Shown here: in pieces, positions 26,450 to 40,100 of the stretch | How the letters are laid out: each line of letters begins with the position of its first letter | Position numbering within the stretch: the stretch's first letter is position 1 | Assembly (NCBI GenBank): GCA_010279815.1 | Contig: QEOQ01000192.1 | Coordinates: 5,914-69,913 of the forward strand | From: Brachionus plicatilis | Lineage: Eukaryota; Rotifera; Eurotatoria; Ploima; Brachionidae | Direction: 5' to 3' | Length of the DNA stretch: 64,000 nt | Translations under genes and position numbers: made by a program | The notes under the pieces: generated by a model | What the model was told of the DNA's origin: nothing | Databases searched by the model: none | Seen by the model: only the letters and a program-made list of their open reading frames with translations

Positions 26450-26735
26450 AAGGCTAATCAACAATGTCATTGTCAAAGTAGACTGATTGACACTTCACAT
26501 ATTTAATTTAAATAAAAAAATTGAATATTTAAAATATTATATTTATATTTTTTTGTTAAAAAGATCAAATAGATTATTTAAAAAATGAAACTTTGATAAA
26601 TTTATGTCAATTATTTGAGTTATTTACAATGTCAATTTAAATCAAATTTATATTATTTTAAATTGAATGCGAGAATGCCACAAATTTTAGCATCTCTTGA
26701 TCTCTTGGTCACAAAGCTATTTATCAATTTTTAAT
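26450..26735. repeat. Dispersed repeat, copy A
   Basis: This copy starts near 'aaggctaatcaa', contains 'agactgattgacacttca', and ends near 'gatctcttggtcacaaagct' with 'atttatcaatttttaa'. The same ordered blocks recur at about 37992-38284 in a laminin intron. Its ends (CAAGG.TAATCA / TTAAT..TTG) are weakly inverted, which suggests a non-autonomous DNA element. Confidence 0.65.
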
Positions 26736-28145
26736 GAAAAAAATCCATAATAATCAAAATTTTTCTCAATCTTTTTTTTTAATTTTTAGGCAAGTTACGA
26801 TAAAAGAATAGTTTCTTTAAAGAGAATGATAAGATTCTGTCCAAAATTCTACGTAAGAAAGCATATAAGCCATATTTTAATAAAAAAATTATTAACATTT
26901 ATGAAGTTTTTGATCTCAAACTTAAACTTATAAAACTTAAATTGGAGAAATAATAATTCAGCTTGATTAACTTCTTTGAAAAATAACTCACAAGTGTTAC
27001 GTGAACGATTTTTTAATAAGGTACTATTAAAGTTTTTTTAAAAACTGCACTTTTGAAAGAAGTTGACAATTAAAAATTTTTTTTAAAAAAACTGATTTCT
27101 TATTTACAGCAAAAGACATACTACAGGCTAGTTTAGAGAAATTTAGATTTTGATCAATCCTGAATCACCTGATCAACTTTCAGATTATGGCTTCAGGAAC
27201 ATTTATATTTATTTTAATATGATAGATATTGAATTTTGAACAAAAAATTTAGAATTCAATTGTTATTTTATAGTTTTAAAATTAAAATATTTAAAAAAAA
27301 ACTTTTTAAATACTCTAATTAAAAATTATCTCAAAAATTTAAATATATTTAATATTTTTTCTCAAATTAATTGTATTTGAATAGAAGAAATTGTAAAATT
27401 TTTGACTGTAATCAAAACTTTTTTAAGATAAAGGCGACCTAAATTTAATTTATTTGCTTGAGAAACGATCATATTGCGCATTTATCATACTATGCTCAAT
27501 TGATCAAAGTATCGTAAACAGATCTTTGGCATAAATCATTCGAAATCAAGCTCGACCACAAACCTTATCCATGTGTTTGAATTTTACGATATGGCGAGCT
27601 AAAACACACTATAAAATAAATACAACACCACTTTATCTTATCAATCGTATCTTATCTATTTTAGAAACCTAAACAAAATATTTAAAATTAAAATATTTTT
27701 TATCGACTGCAATTTAAATTTATATGTTCTCATATAGCTTAAGTCACTGAACCCTAAAATATTTTTACAAAGCTTTACTATTAAAATTGAAATTAAATAT
27801 CAGCATCTAATTAGCGTTTATTTCTAATTTAATGTTAGCAAAAATGCTTATTTTCACAACTTTTTCAATCCGAGCGAAAAATTCCATTTAACACCTTTAC
27901 AAAAAGATAAGATTATATAAATTTCAAAAAAACTTTAAACATATTTTTTCCACCAAAAAGCTTATTTTTTTTCGAAAAAAATTCTCATTTATCATTTGAC
28001 GCCTCAAAAGCCTTTAATTGCTAAACGCTCGAGTAATTCTAGAGTCTGAATGCTTAACCCGGATCTTAATGGACATTTAATGATGTTTCTTTTTTTTTAT
28101 TTTAATAAAAACCTTAAGCCAACTTTTTTCTTTATTTTTATTTAG

Positions 28146-31100
28146 ATACCTGAATGAGATAAAAAAATGTTATTTAAGTGTATAGCATTTATTTTTTTAT
28201 TAAATGCATTCGAAGTAAGAGGACAAGAAAGCTGCTATGACCACAACAACCAGCCGGTTCGTTGCTTTCCAGAATTTATAAATGCAGTCTATAACCGCCC
28301 TGTTGAGGTGACTAACACTTGTGGAGAAACTCCTAGTGAATTTTGTGTCCAGACCAACATTCACGGCACCAGTTGGTTCGACTACACGGATCGCCAGGGT
28401 GAACGATGTGACATTTGCGACAATCGTCGCAGGGAAAAATCACATCCGCCAGAGTATTTGACAGACAGAAATTTAGGTGAAAATTTGACATGGTGGCAGT
28501 CTGATACCATGGAATTCGATGTCCAGTATCCCAATTCAATTAATTTAACTCTGCACTTGGGAAAATCGTTTGACATCACCTACATTCAAGTCAAGTTTCA
28601 TTCTCCCAGGCCGGAAAGTTTTGCTATTTATAAAAAGACTAATGATTCCTCGGATTGGATTCCGTACCAGTTCTACAGTTCGAACTGTGAGTACACCTAT
28701 ACTAGGCCTAATCGAGCAATATTTACACGCGAAAATGAGACAAGTGCAGGTTGTACAGATGAGTTTAGTGATATAGCTCCGCTAAGCGGTGGCTCAGTGG
28801 CCTTTAGCACCCTCGAAGGCAGACCCAATGCTTATGACTTCGAGAATAACCAAGATTTAAAAGAATGGGTTAGTGCCACGGCTATCAAAATCACTCTGAA
28901 TAGACTTAATACATTTGGTGATGAGCTGTTCGGTGATCCCAAAGTTCTGAGATCTTATTATTATGCTATTTCGGATATATCTGTGGGTGGAAGGTGAATT
29001 TTAATTTCAAAAAAAAATTTATTTATAAATTTTAAATATTTTATTTAGATGTAAATGTAATGGTCATGCTGATAATTGTTTTACTTATCAGGATCAGGAC
29101 TTTGAGGAGAAGTATAAATGTGATTGCAAGCACAATACGGATGGTGTTGATTGTGAAAAGTGTTTGCCTTTTTTTAATGATAGACCCTGGGCTCCGGCAA
29201 CTTTGCTAGATGGAAATGAATGCGTCGGTAAGCTTAACATGTTTTTTGTTTTATTTCCTCTAGGTTAAAACCTCCAATCCTGAGTTATGAAATTTTTTTC
29301 CAAGAATTTTTTGTTTATATTTTTTGAAAAATAATGGAACATTAAAGAACAAATTTCCCTTCTAACTGTTTTGATTGTAAAATTTTTTGGTTCAAAAAAT
29401 ATTACAAAAAAGTGTTTTAATTTTTAAAAAAGAAAAAAATTAAAGTTAAATAAAATTAAAATCTGATTCTATGAGTTCTAAAAAAAGAAAAATTTTTAAA
29501 GCCTAATATTTATTTATTAAAGTATAATTGAAACTTCAAGCTTGAAAAAAATATTTTTTAAATTTTAGATATTTCTTTTATTTGAGTATGTTTTAAAAAT
29601 TTCAGGCCAGAAAAATTGAACTTAATTGGCGTTGGTATAGCGATCATTTTCGTTGTACAGCAGTTCACACTTTTACTACTACTAATACTACAAATGGAAA
29701 ATTAGAAAATTGTAATGACATTTTTAATAGCTGTAATTATTTATAATTCTTTGAGTTTTTTTTTTAGATATATGAACATTTGAGATTTTTGCATTTGAAA
29801 TAGAGAAAATTTAAATAACAATATTATTTTATTAAAATGAAATTTTAATTTTTTTAAGAAAGTTTATTTTTGTCAAAAAATTTCAAAATCAAGTCTTTTA
29901 ACTTGACATCTAGTATTTTTATTTTTCTTATTTGATAGTGTTGGCAAACAGAGTGACAGTGGTATCGACAGATTCATTTCTTTTAGATGTTTATGTGAAA
30001 AGAAATCTTATTGATTTTACTAAATACTTATAAAATTAGTTACAAATTAATAAAAATTATTTTTTTGAACTTTTTTATTTAGTGAAGTAGATTTAAGCAA
30101 TTTGAAGATATTACCACCGCCACTTCGTTAACCAGTACTAATATTTGAGGCTAGAAATAATTTTATATTTGCTTTTTTTAAATTTTATTTAAAAATTTTT
30201 TTTATACTTGTACTTTATGAATGTTGATTTACTTTGATTTTTAGCTAATTTTAATTAGTATTAATATTTTAGAAGAAAATCAAGATTATTGAACTAATTA
30301 TTTATTTGTTTGCATTGAATGTTTGTCTAATACCAAAATAATGTATTAAAATGATAAAATTAGTTCAAGACTTAAATAGTATAGACTGATGAAGAAGTTG
30401 AAAAGGCAATTCTTGTTTGTTCAATGAATTATGATTTAAATCAGTATGACAACTTTTCTTTTCAGTCTCAAGATTAATCAAGACTAGAGACCGGTTTCGG
30501 TTCCAAAAATTGCGGTGTAGATGATCAACCCGATGCAGTAATCTCTGTTTCAGATCGGAGCCGTTTTTTAAAAAAAAAGTGGAAAAGGTTATAAATGCTT
30601 CCCCTTTTATCCGCTAGAGTAGAAAAGGGACAAATTATAGTGCCACTGTGTAGAAGATTTATAAATACGTTATTTATTAAAATTATATTTTTAAAAGAAA
30701 TTATTTTAAAATTTAAAGAATATTGCAAAATAATAAAATTTATCAAAAAATTTCATCACAAGCCTTAGAAAGATAAATTCTATAGCTTGTTGACCCTTTT
30801 CAATTTGGCCTTCAATTAAAAATTTTTTGGTTACATTTTTCATGTAAAAAGTCTAAGAACACTTACCGTAAACTCGTGTTGAGGACTCTAAGAGCAAAGC
30901 CAAAATCCAACCTTTTTTCTATTAGAGTTAATTAAATAGTTTACATGTTATAGCAATTAAAATTAAATTATCTAGAAAATACCTTGAATATGGGATTTTT
31001 CGAAAAATAAAGCCCGATTTTTATTTCTACTCTATCAAAATAATTGTCTTTACTATCATAAAAAAAGTTTAAATTTGACTTTTTTTCTTTTTCTATTCGG

Positions 31101-34100
31101 AAATTTACTCCACAATTTTTTTAATTTTTAATTTTTTTTATGAGAGTAAAGACAATTTTTTTGATAGAGTAAAAATTAAAATCGGGCTTTATTTTTGGAA
31201 AATATCCCATATTCAAGGTATTTTCTGGCTAATCTAATTTTAATAGTTAATTTATTTATTTTAATTCATTTAGTGCCAATTCTGGCGATGTAGTAAATTT
31301 ATAAAATGTATAAGAAAAAGAAAAATTATAATACAAATTAGAAATTGTTTTCTAATAAATTATTTTGTTAATTTAATTATTATAACATATAAACTATGTA
31401 CTTAACTAAAATAGAACAAAGGTTGGATTTGGACTTTACTCATAGAGTCCTCAACACGAGTTTACGGTAATATCCATTTAATTCCAATTTTTTATCAGCA
31501 AGCATCAATTTTCTCTGATATTCAGGTCTTTAAATAATAACGCTTAGTTATTTACAAAAATATGAAAATCAGAGCGAAGATAAGAGAACTTTAAAAAAAT
31601 CCCTTTGGAACTCAAAATTTAATTTTAAATGGTTCAGCGCATTCACTACCAATGTAAGCTAATTGAGAAACATTTCAAAAATAATTCTATTTTTAAAATT
31701 AATATTTAATTTTAAAAAATTAAATAAATTTTCAAATGACATTTTCCTTTTATTTAATTAATTGGTCTAAAATATACCTTGTTAAAAAAAAAATTATTTT
31801 AAGCATGCGATTGCAATGGCTTATCTGACAAATGTGTTTTCAATAACACATTGTTTGAGTTAACAGGACATGGTGGTCAATGCTATGATTGTAAACAGAA
31901 TACAGATGGTGCCCATTGTGAATACTGCAAATTTGGGTTCTATCGAAGTCAGCAGGATAATGAATGTATTGATTGTCAGTGCCATCCGGAAGGATCCGTG
32001 AGCTTGCAGTGCAATCCAGATGGACAATGCGCATGTAAGCCTGGAGTTGTTGGCGATAAGTGTGATAGATGCGCTCCTAATCATTATGATTTAACCCAAG
32101 ATGGATGCAAGTTGTGTATGTGTGATCTGGCTGGTAGTTTTGACTCACCACCAGTTTGCGATCCACGCGACGGTAAGTGCAGATGCAAACAAAATGTTGA
32201 AGGCCAAAATTGTGATAAGTAAAAAATAAAAATTAATTAACTTCAAAATTTTATTATTTTTAATCAGATGCAAGCCTGGTTTTTATGGCAAAGATGCAAA
32301 TTTGACTCTTGGTTGTTTGCCTTGTTTCTGTTTTGGACATTCATCTGATTGTGTAAAAGCAACTAATTATGTTCCATATTCAATCGAATCCAAGTATGAG
32401 CTGAATAATTTAGAAAATTGGACAGCAATTGATTCGGATGGAAATTTGGTTTTTGTTGGCTTAGATGAAAAGAATAAAGCAATTTTTGTGAATCCAAAAG
32501 ACAGAGATTTTTGGTTCAATGCACCTAGTAAATATAAATTTAATCAATTTAATCAAAAATATTTTTTTATTTATCAAAGTGGCTGGATACAATTGATAAT
32601 TTTTGATATAAAAATTCATTAATATATTTTTTAAATTAGAATTAGAAAGACATTTAAAATTTAGGTTAAAAAGGGCTTTGTGAATTTTTAAGCAAATTTT
32701 AAATAATTTTTTATGTTAAGACTAAAAACTCGTTTTTTAAAATTAACAAACTGTATATTACCCAAATTAAAATCTTTAATAACTCTGCTAATTAATTTAA
32801 TAATTTTCATACTTGCAGGGGTTTTGCAGACACTTTATTTGGGTGATACATAGTGATACTCAATTTTAAATTTTTTTTTTTTTGTTACAAAATTCACAAT
32901 GTCTTTAAAAGAATATTCAGTTCTTAAGTTCAATGAGTTGGCTTCTCATTTAAAATTTGACATTTTTTTACTCAGGTAGAATACACAATGACCAATTGAG
33001 AGATTAAAAAATTTTATAAATTGTATTGAAATTGTTTACCTTAAATTATAAAATTCAATTTCGTGAAATAGATGTTAATTTTGTCATTATTAAATTCAAT
33101 TTAATCTTAAATCTGTAAAAAAGAATCAATTTGTTTATATTTTTGGGTTACATGAGTCTTGTTAGTCTATTTTTTATTATTCATATGTATGATGTATTTC
33201 TTATACAAAAAAATTGGGGTAACCTAACCAGCATACTTAGCATACATACAGCATACTTAAATAAAAATTGTTTCAGCCCATCCTTAAAATCTAACAAACA
33301 TACTTTACTTAAAAACAGAGTTGTTTAAAAGTCCCAAAAAAAAGTCCAAGTTCAGACTTTTTTTTTAAATTTGCTTGATTAGGCTTCATCTCAAAAAATT
33401 TATATACTCATGGGTTGTCTAATACAATAGTACAATTTGCCGTAAATCAGATTTTTCTTACAATTTTAGCATAAATGTATTCACAATTCTTCTTCAGTAT
33501 TCAAAATTTTAAAGTCCGGACTTGGACTTGACTTGTGACTTTTAAACAACTCTGCTTAAAAACATCCTTAACGCTGTTCTACATAACTTTTTTAGCAATT
33601 TTTAGTAAATCCAGATAAATTCATAGAAAACTTTTTAATACACTTTTTATGGTTTGTTCTTCAGATTTTTAATTATTTAATAAAATTGATAAAGAAATTA
33701 AATTATAGTTTCTATTTTTCAAATTATATTTCGAAAAAGCTTTTTTTAGTTGTTTTTTTTAGAAAAAATAAAGCTGAAATTTTCTAAAGTGTGTTATTAA
33801 GATTTTGAAAAAGTTTAAAATTAAGTTGATTTTTTTTCAGTTAAAAAATTTTTTGAGTGTGCAGAATAGTGATTAAGGGGTGTTATGAAGTGAGTGCTGA
33901 AACGATTTTTGAGTGTGTTGAAATGTTATTTGCGTGTGCTGAAACAAAAAAATTTATAACATTGTGAATTTTGGTAAAAAAAACAAAAATATCAACATAA
34001 AATACTCCAGAGCTTTAATTAGGAACGATCAAAGTATGCTCTGTAAATTTTAGTAACTGACAACTCCTCTGTACCAACACTTAAAGTTGTAGGGGCTTTT

Positions 34101-37100
34101 TTATATATTTTTATATAATATTCCAAATCCACAATTTTCTGTATTTTGCAGAATCAGTCTATTGGTGGTACAAAGGATGTTTCAGTTTCTACAATTTAAA
34201 CAACATATTTTGGTCCGTCAGAACCTAAGCTTTGATATTTTTGATATTGTGTTGTTTTTTTTTGTACCAAAATTCACAAGGTTTTGTGAAGTACAAAATG
34301 ATAAAAAGAACAGAAAAAAATTTAAAAAAATTAAATAACTTTTTTTCTAAAGGTTTAAACTTAATTCTGTAAATGCAACATAGTGCAATATTCAAAGTTG
34401 CATCAAATATCTATGTCTGCTAAATTTGCAGAGTTCAGCAGAAATTAAATTTCAATATAATCGAGCGTAGTGCATTTTGCAGAGATTTTGCAAATCATTA
34501 GCAGACTTTTACAATTGATGCAACTTTGAATGTTGCACCATTCTGCATTCACAGAATTAATTTAAAACTTTAAAAAAAAAAGTTATTTAATTTTTTTACA
34601 CTTTGTTCTGTTCTTTTGTACTAAACTTCACAAAACACATTCACAATGCCCAAAATAAATTCAGTTTATTTTTTTTAAAGTATACATCTTTTTGTATACG
34701 AAATACACCATACATATTTTAGCATGCAAATTTAAAAAACATAAAAAAAAATAAAATTTTTTTTTTTAAATGTACTCAATATTTTATGTATTTTTGACTC
34801 CATTATAAAAAATGGATTCTCATCCCTCATTCTCCATTAGTTAATTTATTTATTTAATCTAAATAAAATTGGCTAAAAATGTATCTTGACTTTGATACAA
34901 TAACTTAATATATTAATTTTTCATGCAAATCCATTCATCTAAAAATTCAATGTTTACAGGTCAATATCTTGGCAATCAGCGTCTCAGCTACAATCAAGAC
35001 ATAAAAGTGGGGCTAAAATTCCAAATTGGCAAATCAGGTTTATCACGCAAGGATCTAATAATTGAAAATGCCTACAATCATCTTCAAATATATCAGACAA
35101 TCTACGATTCAGCATTACTGAACGTCCAGACTCAAACTACAGACCCCATGGAAATAATCGAGCATGAATTCAGCTTAAGACTTAAAGAAACCGAAGGTTG
35201 GAGACCTTCTCTTAGCCACAAAGATTTTCACCGTCTTCTCTCTAACATTTCTTCCATCCGTGTAAAAGCCAACTCTGGTGGCTACACATTTTTGCAAAGT
35301 TTTACTCTACAATCAGCTCGCAAGAGTGCAAAAAACACCAATTCTACACAGGCCAAATGGATCGAACAGTGCTCATGTCCAGTTGGTCATACAGGCCAAT
35401 TTTGTGAAAATTGCTCCCCCGGATATCGCAGAGAAATTCAATTTGGCAACTCATTTGTCAAATGTGTACCATGTTCATGCAACAACCACTCAGTTTCATG
35501 CGATCAGTGGTCAGGCAAATGTGAATGCTTGCACCAAACAACTGGAGAGAACTGTGAAAAGTGTCGCGATGGTTATTATGGCAATGCGCTACTAGGCACT
35601 TCCAATGACTGCAGAAAATGTCCCTGTCCCAATGAAGGTCCATGTGTAGAATTCTACAACTATCAATCATCTACCAACGAAGTAGTGTGTCTAAAGTGTC
35701 CTACAGGCACCAAAGGAAATTTATGTGACATTTGCGATGATGGATTCTACGAACAAGAAAGATCAAGCAATAAATTAGTATGTGAAAAATGCACATGTAA
35801 CTCCAACATTGATGAAAATGCCGTGGGCAATTGTGACACTAGTGGAAAGTGTTTGCGGTGCATTTACAACACGACCGGGGATAACTGTGACAAATGTTTG
35901 CCATCCTACTGGGGAAATGCTCTGACTGATCTTAAATGTCATGCATGTGAGTGCAATGCAAAGGGCAGTGAGCATGATGACTGTGACTTGGACAATGGTC
36001 AGTGTAAATGCAGACCGAATGTGATCGGTCGTCAATGTGACAGATGCAAAGAGACCTTCTGGAACATAGAGTCAGCTGAGGGATGTCAAGAGTGTAAATG
36101 CAATCCGCTGGGATCTTTGAGCCTAGATTGTGATCAAACTAGCGGAAAGTGCGAGTGCCGACCTGGGGTCCAAGGCCTCAAGTGCGATGAATGCATGCCC
36201 TATCACTTTGGCTTTTCTAGCCTAGGGTGCAATAAATGCGACTGTGATCCATTCGGTTCACAGCACCTGCAGTGCAATCAACTTGGTCAGTGCACTTGTA
36301 AGCCCAATATTGCTGGTGCCAAATGTGACCAATGCCAGGAGAATTTTTTCAATTTTAGCATCGGTTGTCAGCCTTGTGATGACTGCTACAATTTAGTTCA
36401 AAGTGCAGTGACTGATTTGAGACAAGGCATAGTTTTGTTGGAAAAATCTTTGGCTCAAATAATACCAGATTCCATGTCCGAGGAGTCAGCGCACAAAAAT
36501 AAAGAGCTGCAAGAAAATTTAGATATTTTAAAAAATAAATTAAATGATTTTCACTATAATTATTATGAAAAGTTCAATCTAGGCTCATCGTATGATGAAG
36601 CGGTGGCCAAATTCGTGACCACTATGGACAAGTTAAATGGCGAATTTAAGACTTTACTAAAACCTTATGATTTGTTTGAAAAAAACGCTGGTGCTTGGGA
36701 AAATTTAAAAGATAAAATTAAAAAATTACAAGACAGTATTGAGCTGCAGTTGACTTTGAGGTCTATTTCGCTGCAGCAGCTTGAGGCCGATAATGTTATC
36801 GAGAAAAGGAAAGAAATGCTCGCTACTCAAAGCGAATATGACGCTAAATTGGCCGAATTGGCCAGAGCGAGTCGGGTGGCTTCGGCTGAGCAAGAAAAAC
36901 TGGCCAAAGACTTAAAGGCAACAACACAGAATTTTCTCAATGGTTCGGCCAAAGCTATTCAAGACATACAAGATTTGTTGGAGAAATTTGTTAACATTCA
37001 GACAGAGCCTGAGGCTGATTTCTATTTTTTGGCTCAGACTTCTCAGTTTTTGGCTCAGGAAGCTGAAAAAGTTGGAAACAAAATAAATCAAGATGTCGAA

Positions 37101-40100
37101 AAATTGAATGAACTAAATGAAAGACTGAACAATTTCAAGCTCAACGAATCTGAGTATGAAAAAAACGTTCTTACCGAAGAAGATTACACAAACTTTAGGA
37201 TATCGGTAAATAAATGATTTTTTTGTGCAAAAAAGTTTTAAATGCTTAAAGTTGAATAATTTAAAACACAAATTTATTTATTTATTGTTTGATGAATTTA
37301 TCTCCTATAAGGAGAAATAAAAAAAAATATATATAACAATAAAAAAAATTAAAAGAAAAGAAAAAAAAATAAAGAAGAAAAAAGACCGATTTTGAAAGTT
37401 AGAAGGCTAAAGAACTTGGACCAAATTTATGAATTTATTTTATTTCGAATAAGCTCATTTAAGAGAATTCTGTAATGTTTAAAATTTAAATTGCTAAGAT
37501 ATATACAAATTGAATCAGATATACCATCATTACAAATTAGATTATTCTTAAGGTTTTCTTTTAGTTGGTTTATATTTAGTGAAATTTTTGAGGGTTCAAT
37601 TTTAAAGTACTAAGAAATAAGTGAAGACTTGTAAGAAAAAGATTTATTAGAAGGAAAGTTATTTAGCATTAATTTTATAATTTTTCATTAGAAATAATTA
37701 CATTTAATTGTATCAATGAAAGTTAGTTTTGTAAATAGCTAAAGTTCATCAAAGTTGAAAATTTTCAGTACTTTTAAGACTCGTGATATCACATACATTG
37801 ACCGAATACTTTTAAAGTACTTATTTTAGTATTTGAGCGTATTTAAAATTGTTTTGAATATTTTTTGAATATTTAAAATTGTTTTGAGTATTTATTTTAG
37901 TATTTGAGCATATTTAAAATTGTTTTGAATATTTTTAAAGCAGATCTGTACTATTTGTTAAGAATATTTTTTTCTCAAAATTTTACAATTCCAAGGTTAA
38001 TCAAGAGGCAAGTGTCCATGCCTCAAGAGACTGATTAACACTTCATTTATTTAAATTCTTTAAAAAAAAAATAAAAAATTATGCACAAAATTTGTTCAAT
38101 TTCAAGAACAAAAAGTATTGATTGCATTGTTATTTTAAAAAATTTAAAAACAAGGTATTTAAGTTAAATAATTCGAATTTTGCAACTAAATCTAAATTAA
38201 GTTAATTTTATTAAAAATTGAAAGCTTGAATGTTGAAAAATTCAACATTGATCTCTTGATCACAAAGCAATTTATTAATCTTGAATAAAAATATTCAAAA
38301 GTTTTTCTCCACATTTCGATTTTGACATCGGTTCTATTAGACTATTGCTGTTTCTTAGAAATATAATTCAAATTTCTTGAATTATCAAATTTGGCTTTTG
38401 AGGAAATTTTTGTTTAAATTTTTTAACAATAACTTTGAAAAAACTTTGGCTTTAAAAAAAACATTTCTTTGTTAGTTAAAAGAAGATATAAAAAAATAAT
38501 TAATTATCTGAGAACATATTTTTAAGACATATTTTGACTTTTAAAGTATTTAAATATAATAATAACCTAAAAAAATTTTCGAAATTCTTTTTTTTTTAAA
38601 TTATTAAAAATTTGTAATATTAATTTTCAATATACAATTTTATTGTTAATTAAAAAATATCAAATAAAATATTTACATATAGACCTAAAATATTATCATA
38701 ATTTTGAGCTATTTTTTCGTTTAAGTCTGGAATGAAAAATTTTCCCAAATTAATACTAAAACTTTTTTTTTTTTTCGTGCTTGTAAAAAGATATTGAGGC
38801 CTCTCATACTATAAAAAAATGGAAAGTTTGGGTATTTTATTGTATTGTAAAAAACAAAAAATAAAAAAATATACTTAAATAAAATTAAAAAAGATAAAAA
38901 GAAATAAAAAAAAATATCAGGGTAGTAATTAAAAAGATATAAAAATAATCCATTTTGACCCAAATAAACAACTTAGATTATACTACTGAGCTTAATTTTT
39001 ATTTGAATAAAAACCATTTTTCTCATTTATTTGTTTAATAATTTAGCTTCTTAATCACATTTCATTTTAAATTGAAGGTTGTTTACTTATAATTTTGAAT
39101 GTTATTTTTTTCCCTAAAACTATTCTTGATTTGTTATAACGTCTCTCAATTAAATTATTTCAAAACAACACATATAAAGAATAAGATATTAAAAGGTAAA
39201 AAAGTTTAATTTCTCTTAGCTGTTGAATGTTAAGTTTTTCATATTAAATTAAAAAAAATAACTAATTTTCGAGCATTAAGATCATAAAAATTTTCAATTT
39301 CGATTTTTTAACTATTTATAGTGAAATATCCTTAATTAGTTGGTTAATTAGGATTTTAAAATTAAATGAACATGTGTACAGCAAAATTAGGTTATAATAA
39401 ACAAACTGTTTTTTTAAAAAATGGGTTTTAAATCAAAACTTTTGCACAATGCGAGGTCTCAGATCATTTCAAACAGCCCTGGGAGAAACTCATCAGAATA
39501 AATTTTGAAAAACTTTAAAAAAAATTAATAATTATTTTTCAGAATTCAAAAAAACTTCATTAAAAAAAATAAATATTAAAAATATTTTAATTTTTTGTTA
39601 AAATTCCGCTTTTATTTTAAAAATCAAAAAAAAATTTGCCCCAGGAGAGGCTCGAACTCTCGACCTTCGCATCGCTTTACTGTATTTATAAGTACGACGC
39701 TCTAACCGACTGAGCTACTGGGGCTCTTAATTTTTTATTTAAAAACTTTGTCTCTAAATTTTGACAATTATCAAGGTTTCGAAATTAAAATCCGAATCTA
39801 GCAAGCTAATTGCCAAATTAACCCAATTTTTCAAAACTGTCCAGACCAACATAGAAAAGGCCAACGAAAGATTAAAATCATCTCAAATCAAAGATGCTGA
39901 CATAAAGCACTTGTTAGATAGAAGCGAAAATGCCAAGACCAAAGTGAACGCAGCATTAAATACAACCACCCAAGTGTTCAATGACGCAAAAAATATGCTC
40001 GAAACATTGGAAGATTTCGACAATGTATTGCACAGTAATAAAGAACGGGCATCCAAAGCCCAAATTTTGAGCAGTGAGACCGAGTCAAACATAGTCGATG

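Larger units (their letters stand above)
22799..28144. other. Intergenic DNA between SPATA17 and laminin gamma
   Basis: About 5.3 kb with no intact gene. It holds a transposon-derived remnant at 23225-23640 and a dispersed repeat at about 26450-26735, both listed separately. The rest is AT-rich and unstructured to the eye, except a short inverted repeat at about 25040-25085 ('aaattaaatctatgtttttt' and complement). The laminin promoter and any 5' UTR exon should lie toward the right end. Confidence 0.5.

Noticed and set aside
29610..29710. FLYWCH-like zinc-finger fragment in laminin intron 2
   Set aside because: Only one short block with W, C and H residues; too little to define a transposon.
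34923..34959. Methionine-start extension before laminin exon 5
   Set aside because: A strong acceptor (TGTTTACAG) at 34959 and the APS-QYLGNQ match to other gamma chains show that the exon begins at 34960.
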